Source of the DNA: a virus
Strand: one strand, 5' to 3'
Virus record (IMG/VR): IMGVR_UViG_3300036770_002879
Coordinates: 1-31,205 of that record
DNA length: 31,205 bases
The notes beneath the pieces are model-generated. The model was not told where the DNA came from. It did no database searches and saw only the letters and a program-made list of their open reading frames with translations. Positions 5,926 to 14,713 of the stretch are shown here, in pieces. Within the stretch, counting starts at the first letter, position 1. Every line of letters starts with the position of its first letter. Position numbers and translations under genes: made by a program.

Positions 5926-6841
5926 TAAAATTTATATTGCAGGACACAATGGACTTGTTGGATCTGCAATCGTAAGAGGGTTGAGGCAACAAGGATATAA
6001 AAATCTTATCCTAAAAACAAGAAAAGAACTAGATCTTACAGATGAAAATGCGGTAAAGATTTTCTTTAGAACAGAAAGACCAGACTATGTTTTCTTAGCA
6101 GCTGCAAAGTGTGGTGGAATTAAAGATAACATTGATCATCCAGTTCAATTTCTTGAAGATAACATAAAGATTCAAAACAACATCATTCATTATGCTCATA
6201 CTGTAAATGTAAAAAAACTAATGTTCTTGGGGTCGGCGTGCATCTATCCTAAAGACTGTCCGCAACCAATTAAAGAAGAATATCTTCTTTCTGGATATCT
6301 TGAACCAACGAATGAAACATATTCTCTAGCAAAAATTGCTGGCATCAAATTGTGTCAGGCATACAGAAAACAATATGGGTGTAATTTTATTTCGGTTCAA
6401 CCTTCAAATGTTTATGGTCCTAGAGATAACTATGATCCAGAATCAAGTCACGTGATCGCTGGTTTGATTCATAGATTTCATGATGCAAAAATTAAGAATC
6501 AAAAAGAAGTTGTATGTTGGGGATCTGGTTCTGCAAGGAGAGAATTTATCTTTGTTGAAGATCTTGCAGATGCTCTTATCTTTTTGATGAAATCATATAA
6601 TAATAATGAAATTATCAATGTGGGAGTTGGGAAAGATATTTCCATCAAAGAATTAGTAGCACACATTGTAGATGTGATAGAATATAAGGGAAAAATATCT
6701 TGGGATTTGAGTAAACCTGAAGGTATGAAACAACGTCTTTTAGATACAACTAAACTAAGAGAACTTGGTTGGCAACCAAAAACATCATTAGATGAAGGTC
6801 TTCGTCTTGCATATGAATATTTTAAGTTGGAGGTAAAGTAA
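5912..6841 (+). CDS. fcl: GDP-L-fucose synthase (epimerase/reductase)
   Basis: A 309-aa SDR converts GDP-4-keto-6-deoxymannose to GDP-L-fucose with NADPH. It has [11 protein letters not shown] near the start, the SACIYP segment and Y137-x3-K141, matching E. coli Fcl Y136/K140. ATG 5912 is chosen because AGGAGG (5895-5900) lies upstream; the earlier ATG 5879 would add 11 residues before the Rossmann strand. A related enzyme, ColC, makes GDP-colitose, so with ColD next door the substrate could be either. Confidence 0.9.
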   Translation: MHTNDKIYIAGHNGLVGSAIVRGLRQQGYKNLILKTRKELDLTDENAVKIFFRTERPDYVFLAAAKCGGIKDNIDHPVQFLEDNIKIQNNIIHYAHTVNVKKLMFLGSACIYPKDCPQPIKEEYLLSGYLEPTNETYSLAKIAGIKLCQAYRKQYGCNFISVQPSNVYGPRDNYDPESSHVIAGLIHRFHDAKIKNQKEVVCWGSGSARREFIFVEDLADALIFLMKSYNNNEIINVGVGKDISIKELVAHIVDVIEYKGKISWDLSKPEGMKQRLLDTTKLRELGWQPKTSLDEGLRLAYEYFKLEVK

Positions 6842-8007
6842 TGTATTGGCCCTTGATGGAAGACACGATTACATTGAGTGATCGTATGAAAATGGCAACA
6901 TTTTTGTTGACAAGTAGCAGACTCACTAATGGTCCAAAGGTTCGTGAGTTTGAATCTGCCTGGTCAAATTGGTTGGGAGTAAAGCATTCACTGTATGTTT
7001 CTAGTGGCAGCACTGCTAACTCTCTATTGATTGCTGCTGTAAAGGAAAAATATGATTTGAAAGATGGTGATAAAGTTCTCGTTCCTGCAACTACTTGGAT
7101 GACTAATGTTGCTCCAGTGTTTCAGGCAGGACTACAACCAATCTTTTGTGATATTAACTTGGGGAACTTTTCTTTTGATGAAAAAGAACTAGAGTATGTT
7201 GCGACTCAGTATCCAGATATCAAGGTTGTTTTTATTACACACTTGATTGGTCTGTCTTCCAACGTTGAAAAAGTTCGTGAGATCTTTCCAAATGCAATCA
7301 TTTTAGAAGACGTTTGCGAATCTCATGGAGTATGTGGACCTGATGGAGAAAAGAGAGGAATAAAATCTACTGGTTCTACTTTTAGTTTCTATTTTGGTCA
7401 TCATATGACTACTATTGAAGGTGGAGTTGTATGCACCAATGATACTGAATTGTATGAACTGATGCGTCTCAAGCGTAGTCATGGTATGGCAAGAGAAGCT
7501 TCTCCTCATATCTTTAAGAAGTATGCAGAACAAAATCCAGAAATTGATAAAATGTTTTTGTTTGTGACTGATGGATATAACTTCCGTAATCATGAAGTTT
7601 GTGCTGTGCTTGGTTTATCTCAATTGAAGAGACTTGATAGAAATATTGAAATTCGTAGAAGTAATTACAAAAAATTTCACACTGGTTTAGTGCATACTTC
7701 GGGATACAAACTTCCCCACTATCAAAAAGGTAATAGTAGTTTCTCTTTCCCAGTTATTGCAAATGATGAAAGCACTATCAAGGTGCTGAAAAAAGTTTTG
7801 ACTAATAATCAAATTGAGTATCGTCCAATTATCAGTGGCAATCTTTTGAGGCATCCAGCATTTAAAAAATATGAACTTTGCACACAAAGAGAAAATCCAA
7901 ATGTAGAAATTCTTCATCGCAATGGTCTTTATGTTGGTAACAGTCAATTTGTTACTCATAAAAAAGTAGATCGTCTTCTTCAGATTCTTGAACAAGTATC
8001 GTCATGA
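6841..8007 (+). CDS. ColD-type GDP-4-keto-6-deoxymannose 3-dehydratase
   Basis: This 388-aa fold-type I PLP/PMP enzyme is of the DegT/DnrJ/EryC1/StrS family. The position that is lysine in aminotransferases is histidine here: SFYFG-H187-H188-MTT-IEGG. ColD of E. coli O55 (also 388 aa) uses His188 to remove the C3 hydroxyl. Other shared segments are SSGSTANSLLIA, EDVCES, YNFR and IEYRPIISGN. It should make GDP-4-keto-3,6-dideoxymannose rather than an amino sugar. Starts on the fcl stop (TAATG). Confidence 0.85.
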   Translation: MYWPLMEDTITLSDRMKMATFLLTSSRLTNGPKVREFESAWSNWLGVKHSLYVSSGSTANSLLIAAVKEKYDLKDGDKVLVPATTWMTNVAPVFQAGLQPIFCDINLGNFSFDEKELEYVATQYPDIKVVFITHLIGLSSNVEKVREIFPNAIILEDVCESHGVCGPDGEKRGIKSTGSTFSFYFGHHMTTIEGGVVCTNDTELYELMRLKRSHGMAREASPHIFKKYAEQNPEIDKMFLFVTDGYNFRNHEVCAVLGLSQLKRLDRNIEIRRSNYKKFHTGLVHTSGYKLPHYQKGNSSFSFPVIANDESTIKVLKKVLTNNQIEYRPIISGNLLRHPAFKKYELCTQRENPNVEILHRNGLYVGNSQFVTHKKVDRLLQILEQVSS

Positions 8008-8417
8008 AAAAAGTTCCCACAGTTTATCTTGCAGGACCAATTGAGGGATGTACAGATGAAGAAATTTTTATTTGGAGAAATGAAGCAAAAGATCTATTAT
8101 TTGATGGGGTAAGGGGAATTTCACCTACCAGAATGGAACTATTAGATCCATCTGCTGTAATCACACAAAATTACATGGACATCAAAACATGTGATGTTGT
8201 TCTTGCATATCTTCCAAAATGTATTAGTGATAGGAGATGTTCCTATGGAACTATTTGTGAAGTTGCCTGGGCATATTCGCACCAAACTCCAGTTGTCATA
8301 GTTTCTGATGATCCGTACATTCATGAGCATCCTGTTCTAAAAATGATCGGAGTTCATTTTGATTATCTAGAAGATGCTACAACATACATAAATCAATTGC
8401 TTGGTGATTATGTTTGA
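8004..8417 (+). CDS. nucleoside 2-deoxyribosyltransferase-like protein
   Basis: The 137-aa protein starts with VYLAGPI. It has a D-x2-x-DVVLAYLP segment and S-YGTICEVAWA, whose glutamate matches the catalytic Glu of the Ndt family. These enzymes cleave or exchange N-glycosidic bonds of nucleosides or nucleotides. It is coupled (ATGA) within the glycan cluster, where a role is unclear: base salvage, or a glycosidic reaction on a nucleotide sugar. Confidence 0.75.
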   Translation: MKKVPTVYLAGPIEGCTDEEIFIWRNEAKDLLFDGVRGISPTRMELLDPSAVITQNYMDIKTCDVVLAYLPKCISDRRCSYGTICEVAWAYSHQTPVVIVSDDPYIHEHPVLKMIGVHFDYLEDATTYINQLLGDYV

Positions 8418-9177
8418 CGTAAAAACAACTGGCACTCTTTCATCTGAGGGTCAGTATAAAAAGAAGGTTCATATTGCATATGATTCTTTAGTTTATGATC
8501 CTAATTGCGATGTGAATGTGATGGTTCAGATTGAACCACCTTCTATCATTAATATTGTTGATGATATTCGCAATCGTGCCGAAAATTTTGATCTTATTCT
8601 GACTTGGAATGAGGATCTCCTTGATCTCCCCAATGCCCAAAAGTTTTTATTTGGAACGTGTTGGATTGACTTTGATACTTTTGAATTGAAGAAAAGGGAT
8701 GTTGTATCTTTTATAACAAGTGATAAGGGATGGGCACCAGGACATCAACTTCGCCAACAAATCTGGGCAGGTCTTGAGGATGCTGAAGATCTAAATGGAA
8801 TGTCAATCATTAAACATAAGTCACCACCGCGAGTGCCGAACAAGAACTTCCTCTTTGAGGAAGCTAAATATCATATAGTTGTAGAAAACGAACAACGAAA
8901 CAATTGGATAACAGAAAAACTTATTGATTGTTTCGCTTCTAGAACTATTCCAATTTACTGGGGTGCTCCAAACATCGGAGAATATTTTGATACCGATGGT
9001 ATGATTATTTTCAATACTATTGAAGAACTCAAGGATATACTTGACAATATATCTCAAAGATTTTATTTTGATCATACAGAAATTATTACTGAAAATTATG
9101 AAAGATCCAAGCAATATTGGGACTTTCATGCTAGAATTAGAAAAACTATTGAAGATTTCGTAGAAAACAATGACTAA
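8410..9177 (+). CDS. GT10 (alpha-1,3/4-fucosyltransferase family) glycosyltransferase
   Basis: The 255-aa protein carries the GT10 C-terminal signature: YHIVVENE, then NNWITEKLIDCF, TIPIYWGAP and NIGEYFD. These bind GDP-fucose in known members. ATG 8410 is chosen; an in-frame TTG at 8401 is less likely. Overlaps the preceding stop by 8 nt. With Gmd and Fcl upstream, L-fucose or a related GDP-sugar (L-galactose, colitose) is the probable donor. Confidence 0.85.
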   Translation: MFDVKTTGTLSSEGQYKKKVHIAYDSLVYDPNCDVNVMVQIEPPSIINIVDDIRNRAENFDLILTWNEDLLDLPNAQKFLFGTCWIDFDTFELKKRDVVSFITSDKGWAPGHQLRQQIWAGLEDAEDLNGMSIIKHKSPPRVPNKNFLFEEAKYHIVVENEQRNNWITEKLIDCFASRTIPIYWGAPNIGEYFDTDGMIIFNTIEELKDILDNISQRFYFDHTEIITENYERSKQYWDFHARIRKTIEDFVENND

Positions 9178-10207
9178 AACTGCACTTGTTTGTGGCGCTG
9201 GTGGATTCATCGGTAGTCACATGGTCCGCCGACTGAAAGAAGAAGGATATTGGGTACGTGGTGTTGATATCAAATATCCAGAATATTCTCAATCATCTGC
9301 CGATGAATTTATTCTGGGCAATCTCACTGATCAAAAGTTCGTAGAAAGAGTAGTTCGTTACTCTGGAGAACAAGGTAATTTTTATCATCAAGTGCCTGAA
9401 AATTTTCAACAACCATTTGATGAGATTTACCAGTATGCTGCTGACATGGGCGGCGCTGGTTATATCTTTAGTGGTGAAAATGATGCAGAGGTAATGTATA
9501 ATTCTGCCATGATCAATCTCAATATTTTGAGAGCACAATTTGAACTTAATAATAGAAAAGAAACTAATAAAACTAAAATATTCTACTCTTCATCTGCTTG
9601 CATGTACCCTGAATATGCTCAGATGGATGTGGATAATCCTGGACTGAAAGAGTCTGATGCATATCCTGCTGGTCCTGACTCTGAGTATGGTTGGGAGAAA
9701 CTGTTCTCTGAGCGTCTGTATCTGACGTTCAATCGTAACCATGGCATTCCTGTTAGGATTGCTCGCTTCCATAACATCTACGGTCCTGATAGCACCTGGG
9801 AAGGTGGTAAGGAGAAGTCTCCTGCTGCTATGTGCCGTAAGGTTGCATATGCTGAGGATGGTGGCACCATTGAAGTATGGGGTGATGGTGAGCAGACACG
9901 TTCATTCCTTTATATTGATGAGTGTGTTGAAGCAACCCGTCGTCTTATGGAGTCCGATTTCCTTGGTCCTGTGAACATTGGTTCTGAAGAAATGGTTAGT
10001 ATCAATCGCCTGGTAGAAACTGTTGCTAAGGTGGCAGGCAAGACAATCAACATTGAACACGTTGATGGTCCTTTGGGTGTGCGTGGTCGTAACTCAAACA
10101 ACGATCTCATTCGTGAAAAACTTCAGTGGGATTATGGCATGACTCTGGAAGAAGGTATTGCTAAAACTTACGCATGGATCTCTGAACAAATTGCTGCTAA
10201 GAAATGA
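9170..10207 (+). CDS. gme: GDP-mannose 3,5-epimerase
   Basis: A 345-aa SDR closely resembling plant-type GDP-mannose 3',5'-epimerase, which makes GDP-L-galactose. Matching segments are AADMGGAGYIFS, SSACMYPE, Y-x3-K in EYGWEK, RFHNIYGP-STWEGG-EKSPAA, WGDG-QTRSFLYIDECVE, PVNIGSEEMVS and VRGRNSNN. The family is known from plants and some bacteria. A second product from GDP-mannose widens the sugar set made by this cluster. Coupled to the next gene by ATGA. Confidence 0.9.
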   Translation: MTKTALVCGAGGFIGSHMVRRLKEEGYWVRGVDIKYPEYSQSSADEFILGNLTDQKFVERVVRYSGEQGNFYHQVPENFQQPFDEIYQYAADMGGAGYIFSGENDAEVMYNSAMINLNILRAQFELNNRKETNKTKIFYSSSACMYPEYAQMDVDNPGLKESDAYPAGPDSEYGWEKLFSERLYLTFNRNHGIPVRIARFHNIYGPDSTWEGGKEKSPAAMCRKVAYAEDGGTIEVWGDGEQTRSFLYIDECVEATRRLMESDFLGPVNIGSEEMVSINRLVETVAKVAGKTINIEHVDGPLGVRGRNSNNDLIREKLQWDYGMTLEEGIAKTYAWISEQIAAKK

Positions 10208-11067
10208 AAACTGTAACTATTCTTGGATCAAGTGGGCAGATCGGTGCCTACTTGACCACTTATCTTCGTGACAAAGGTTACAAGGTATATGAGTTTGATA
10301 TTGTCAGATCACCTCTTGAAGACCTGACGTATTTTCCTAACCAGATTCTTGAAAAAAAGATTCAGGATAGTGACTTTGTGTTCTTCTTGGCATTTGATGT
10401 GGGTGGTTCACGTTATCTTGCCAAGTACCAGCACACATTTGATTTCATCAATAACAATACTAGGTTGATGGCACAAACTTTTAGTCTTCTTGAAAAATAT
10501 AAAAGACCATTTGTTTTTGCATCATCCCAGATGAGTAACATGAGTTACTCTCCCTATGGTGTACTCAAGCGTGTAGGAGAACTTTATACCAAGTCACTCA
10601 AAGGATTGACCGTAAAGTTCTGGAACGTATACGGCATTGAGCATGACGAAGAGAAATCTCATGTCATCACAGATTTCATTCGTAAAGGATTTGAAGTTGA
10701 GAGCGGTGGAACTGTTGAAATGTTAACTGATGGCACAGAGGAACGTCAGTTCTTGTATGCTGAGGATTGTTGTGAGGCACTAGAAGAAGTGATGAATTCA
10801 TTCAGTGATTTCAAAGTTGATGATCCTCTTCACATCACATCTTTTAGGACTACAACCATCAAAGAGATTGCTGGTATTATTACTGGTCTCTTTAATATTG
10901 CAGGAAAGCAAGTCATCTTCAAACCAGCAGAGGCAAAGGATACTGTACAACAGAATAAAAAGAATGAGGCAGACACTTACATTACTGGTTGGTGGATGCC
11001 GAAAACAAACATTCAAGATGGAATTCAAAAAGTTTTCAATGACATGAAAAGGGAGTATACAAAATGA
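10204..11067 (+). CDS. NAD(P)-dependent SDR epimerase/dehydratase
   Basis: This 287-aa extended SDR has TILGSSGQIGAYL at the start, FASSQMS as the catalytic serine region and Y-GVLK as Y-x3-K. The reaction cannot be assigned by eye. Candidates are a reductase or epimerase acting on the keto sugar from Gmd or ColD (a ColC-like step). Coupled to both neighbours by ATGA. Confidence 0.8.
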   Translation: MKTVTILGSSGQIGAYLTTYLRDKGYKVYEFDIVRSPLEDLTYFPNQILEKKIQDSDFVFFLAFDVGGSRYLAKYQHTFDFINNNTRLMAQTFSLLEKYKRPFVFASSQMSNMSYSPYGVLKRVGELYTKSLKGLTVKFWNVYGIEHDEEKSHVITDFIRKGFEVESGGTVEMLTDGTEERQFLYAEDCCEALEEVMNSFSDFKVDDPLHITSFRTTTIKEIAGIITGLFNIAGKQVIFKPAEAKDTVQQNKKNEADTYITGWWMPKTNIQDGIQKVFNDMKREYTK

Positions 11068-11924
11068 GTATTGGATATAATGGACTTGGAAACAATGGTC
11101 GTCTAGGAAATCAGATGTTTCAGTATGCCGCTCTTCGTGGCATCGCTGCTCATCGTGGATTTGACTTCATGATTCCTCCTCCGTATGACAGCGTAGATAA
11201 TTACGGTCTTCACGATTGCTTCAAACTGACTAATGTGAATGATAGGAATATTGGATTCCATCCTTCACAGCAGTATGTGCAAGAAAGTCAGTTTCATTTC
11301 AATGAAGAATTGTATGAGAATTGTCCTGATAATGTAAACCTATATGGTTTTTATCAGACCATGAGGTACTTTGCTGACATTGAAAATGATGTTCGTCAAG
11401 ACTTTGAATTCAAGAAGGGTATTCTTGAACCGTGTCAAGAGATGATGGAAAGTTTTGATGTCCGTCCTATCATGCTTCACGTTCGTCGTGGTGATCCTAA
11501 TCTTGCTGATAAGCGTGGATTCAAATGGGCATATGTGAACCTGCAAGATCAACATCCTGTTCAGACTCTAGAGTATTATGAGGAAGCACTGAAACAGTTC
11601 CCTGAGGATGTACCCGTGATCGTATTCTCAGACTCAATTGAATGGTGTAAGGAACAGGAGTTCTTTGCTGATGATCGCTTCAACTTCTCCGAATCTACTG
11701 ACACTCATGAAGATGGTGCTCTGGTTCCTTTTGTTGATTTGTGTTTGATGTCTCTGTGTGATGGTGGCATCACTGCCAATAGTTCTCTATCATGGTGGGG
11801 AGCTTTCCTTCAGAAGGATCGCACCAGAACTCTTGTGTCTCCAGTCAAGTGGTTTGGTCCCGCATATGATTGTCATGATACAAAAGATCTAGTTCCAGAA
11901 AATCGCAATTGGATTCGTCTATGA
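11064..11924 (+). CDS. GT11 (alpha-1,2-fucosyltransferase family) glycosyltransferase
   Basis: This 286-aa protein has all GT11 motifs: GRLGNQMFQYA near the start, the donor-binding HVRRGD in the middle, and ITANSSLSWWGAFL near the C-terminus. Known members use GDP-L-fucose; some use GDP-L-galactose or L-colitose. The neighbouring GDP-mannose 3,5-epimerase makes L-galactose transfer a real option. ATGA coupling on both sides. Confidence 0.9.
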   Translation: MSIGYNGLGNNGRLGNQMFQYAALRGIAAHRGFDFMIPPPYDSVDNYGLHDCFKLTNVNDRNIGFHPSQQYVQESQFHFNEELYENCPDNVNLYGFYQTMRYFADIENDVRQDFEFKKGILEPCQEMMESFDVRPIMLHVRRGDPNLADKRGFKWAYVNLQDQHPVQTLEYYEEALKQFPEDVPVIVFSDSIEWCKEQEFFADDRFNFSESTDTHEDGALVPFVDLCLMSLCDGGITANSSLSWWGAFLQKDRTRTLVSPVKWFGPAYDCHDTKDLVPENRNWIRL

Positions 11925-12694
11925 AAGTACTAATTGTTGGATATGGTTTTGTAGGATCTGCAGTAGGTTCTATTTTTTCAGAAGAAGAACAAGTCATCAT
12001 TGATCCAAAAATCAGTGATGATAAAATTTCAAATCATAAACTAGAAAAATTTGATGCAGTGTTTGTTTCTGTGGATACTCCACAGGCAGAAGGGTTCAAA
12101 CTTCTAGATTCAGTTTTGAATGAACTGAATGAGAACATGATTCCAGGGACTCCAGTGTGCTGTAAATCAACTGCCACACCTCAATTTTATTATGATGTGT
12201 GTGAGAAATATCGGAACATTCAAATTTTGCATAGTCCAGAATACTTGAATAAATCCAATCCAATTAAAATGTTTCAGGAGCAGAAGTTCTTTATAATTGG
12301 TGGAAATAGTGCTGCTGCTAATACCGTTGCAGAAATTTTTCGTTCAAGACTAAAACATGTTCAAGATATTCGTATTACAGATATTAGAACTGCTGCCATG
12401 GTGAAGTATGGAGAAAATGCATTTCTTGCTTTGAGAGTTACTTTCTTCAATGAAATGTATCTTGCCCATAAGAGTCAGGGGTGTGAGTCCACCTATTCAG
12501 AATTTGCAGAAATGCTAGGACTTGATGAAAGAATTGGTCAATCACATTCTAAAGTACCTGGTGATGATGGTAAGTTTGGGTGGAGCAGTCACTGTTTAGA
12601 TAAAGATAACTATGAGTTGGAAAAGTTTAGTCAAAGTCCTTTGATTAAATTCATGCGAGAACTAAATCAAATTCATCGCTCTAGAGAAAAATGA
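11921..12694 (+). CDS. short UDP-glucose/GDP-mannose dehydrogenase-like protein
   Basis: A 257-aa protein of the UGD family, which oxidises a nucleotide sugar to the uronate. It has GYGFVGSA, SVDTP, KSTATP and SPEYL, a K-x2-NAFLALRVTFFNE helix, and a cysteine site SSHCLDKD in place of GGSCFPKD. The C-terminal nucleotide-binding domain of full-length members (about 390-450 aa) is absent. It may use a smaller or GDP substrate, or be a structural variant. ATG 11921 is chosen over the in-frame TTG 11909. Confidence 0.8.
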   Translation: MKVLIVGYGFVGSAVGSIFSEEEQVIIDPKISDDKISNHKLEKFDAVFVSVDTPQAEGFKLLDSVLNELNENMIPGTPVCCKSTATPQFYYDVCEKYRNIQILHSPEYLNKSNPIKMFQEQKFFIIGGNSAAANTVAEIFRSRLKHVQDIRITDIRTAAMVKYGENAFLALRVTFFNEMYLAHKSQGCESTYSEFAEMLGLDERIGQSHSKVPGDDGKFGWSSHCLDKDNYELEKFSQSPLIKFMRELNQIHRSREK

Positions 12695-13380
12695 AAATCG
12701 CAATTGTAACGGCTTCAATTGGTGCTGGTCTACCAATTGAATCTTTGAATCCAATTCAAGGAGTAGACTATCATGCCTTTGTAGATTTTGATTCTGATTT
12801 AGAACGTCCTGCAGAAAGCATGTGGCAATTTCATGATGTTCCAAAATGGACAATTGATAAAAGATATACTGATAGGAGACACGCAAAGATATTCAAAATT
12901 CTTCCACATCTTTTTGTGCCTGGATATGATTACTATATTTGGATTGATTCAACTCATATGGTTGTAATGGATCCAATTGATATCATCAATACTTACTTGA
13001 AGGATAGTGACATCGCACTATTCAAACATCCAGAAAGAAATTGTGTTTATCAGGAAGCAGAAGTCATTAAGTCAGTAAACTTTGATCAACTTTCTTTTGT
13101 GGATTCTCAAATGATTTTTTATGAATCAATGTCGTATCCAAAAGAAAATGGTCTTTATGAATTACCGTGTAGGATTCAAAGAAATACTTCACAAATTCAA
13201 GCACTTATGCTAACATGGTGGGAGTTGATTTGTAAGTATTCATCTAGAGACCAACTTAGTCTTCCCTTTGCATTACATATGCATGGCATTACTCCATCAA
13301 TCATGCCTGGAAATGCAAATGGAATGATGAGGAACACTATTTTTCCACAGGTAACAACATCAAATCATTCTAGAACATAG
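12691..13380 (+). CDS. DUF616-type putative glycosyltransferase
   Basis: The 229-aa protein has the DUF616 pattern: a RRHAKIFKILPH block, YDYYIWIDST as the metal-site-like strand, FKHPERNCVYQE and a late R-N-T-S segment. DUF616 proteins are GT-A-like; their activity is poorly known. It lies between the UGD-like gene and the AsnB-like gene with no gap. A role in the same glycan is inferred. Confidence 0.75.
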   Translation: MKIAIVTASIGAGLPIESLNPIQGVDYHAFVDFDSDLERPAESMWQFHDVPKWTIDKRYTDRRHAKIFKILPHLFVPGYDYYIWIDSTHMVVMDPIDIINTYLKDSDIALFKHPERNCVYQEAEVIKSVNFDQLSFVDSQMIFYESMSYPKENGLYELPCRIQRNTSQIQALMLTWWELICKYSSRDQLSLPFALHMHGITPSIMPGNANGMMRNTIFPQVTTSNHSRT

Positions 13381-14712
13381 ATGTGTAGTTTTATTTTTTC
13401 TAGTAAAGAACCGAATGCCGACTCCAATCGTTTGATGGTGCGTCGTGGTCCTGATAACACCACGCTCACTGAGATTGGAGATTTTTATTTTATGCACAAT
13501 CTTCTCAGTATTACGGGCGAGTTTACTCCTCAACCTTTTATTGATGAAGAACGTGAAGTGGTTGTTGTATACAATGGTGAAATTTATAATGCTGAAGGAT
13601 ACAAGAGTGATGGTCACATAATTATCCCTCGGTATTTTCAGTATGGATTTAGAATGCCAAACATGTTGGATGGGGAATTTGCTATTTGTTTGGTTGACTA
13701 CAGGAATCAAAAAATTATTCTTTCCACCGATGTGTTTGCTACCAAACCTTTATGGTGGAGTGTAGAGGATGGTGAAATCGGTGTTGCCTCTTATGAGTCT
13801 GCATTGCTTGAACTTGGATTCAAGAATCCCAAAAAGGTTCCTGCTAATACTAGGATTCTGATTAGCATGGACCCTCATAATAAAGAATATATTATTCAAG
13901 ATAAGGGAAAACTTTTTGATTTTAATTTAGATCAACGCAAAGATTCTTTTGTTGATTGGAATACTGCTTTTGAAAATGCTATTCGTAAGCGCACACAAAA
14001 CTGCAGAGAGAAAATTTTTATTGGGTTGTCCAGTGGATATGATAGTGGGGCAATTGCATGTGAACTTCGCAGACAAAATGTTGCACACACTGCATATTCA
14101 TTGACTGGAACAGAAAATATGAGCGTGATGCAAAATCGTCATGAACTATTCAATGATAACTCTACTCACAAAATTTATACACTACCAGAGCATACAAGAG
14201 GTCCTATTGTAGATTATATTCGCAATAATGTAGAACCATTCAAAAATACAATTCACTCTTCTTCAAGTAACTACAATGAATATGGAATGGATATCGTTGA
14301 CGATCATGGTGGTGGTTCTCTCGCTTTTATATGCGAACACGCCATCAAAGATGGAAACAAAGTCTACCTATCAGGATCAGGTGCAGATGAAATCTTTTCC
14401 GACTATGGATTCCAAGGAGTAAAGAAATATCAGCATAGTAATTTTGGCGGTCTATTTCCTGATGATTTATCTACGGTTTTCCCCTGGGCATCTTTCTATG
14501 GAAGTTCTCAGGAGACATACATTGCAAAAGAAGAACATGTCGCTGGATCCTTTGGTATAGAGACAAGGTATCCTTATCTGGATAAATATGTCGTTCAGGA
14601 GTTCTTAAATCTCACTGCTGAACTCAAAAATTCAAAATACAAATCAGTTCTTTACAATTATCTGACACAAAATAATTACCCCTTCTGTGAAAACGAAAAA
14701 ATTGGTTTCTGA
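13381..14712 (+). CDS. asparagine synthase-like glutamine amidotransferase
   Basis: A 443-aa AsnB family protein with two domains. The N-terminal class II glutaminase has Cys2, RRGPDN, YNGEIYN and DGEFAI. The C-terminal ATP-pyrophosphatase has SSGYDSG, SGSGADEIFSDYG and GIETRYPYLD. It is shorter than AsnB (about 550 aa). In O-antigen loci such enzymes amidate sugar uronates; with the UGD-like gene two positions upstream, a uronamide is a reasonable inference. Begins immediately after the preceding stop. Confidence 0.85.
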   Translation: MCSFIFSSKEPNADSNRLMVRRGPDNTTLTEIGDFYFMHNLLSITGEFTPQPFIDEEREVVVVYNGEIYNAEGYKSDGHIIIPRYFQYGFRMPNMLDGEFAICLVDYRNQKIILSTDVFATKPLWWSVEDGEIGVASYESALLELGFKNPKKVPANTRILISMDPHNKEYIIQDKGKLFDFNLDQRKDSFVDWNTAFENAIRKRTQNCREKIFIGLSSGYDSGAIACELRRQNVAHTAYSLTGTENMSVMQNRHELFNDNSTHKIYTLPEHTRGPIVDYIRNNVEPFKNTIHSSSSNYNEYGMDIVDDHGGGSLAFICEHAIKDGNKVYLSGSGADEIFSDYGFQGVKKYQHSNFGGLFPDDLSTVFPWASFYGSSQETYIAKEEHVAGSFGIETRYPYLDKYVVQEFLNLTAELKNSKYKSVLYNYLTQNNYPFCENEKIGF

Positions 14713-14713
14713 T

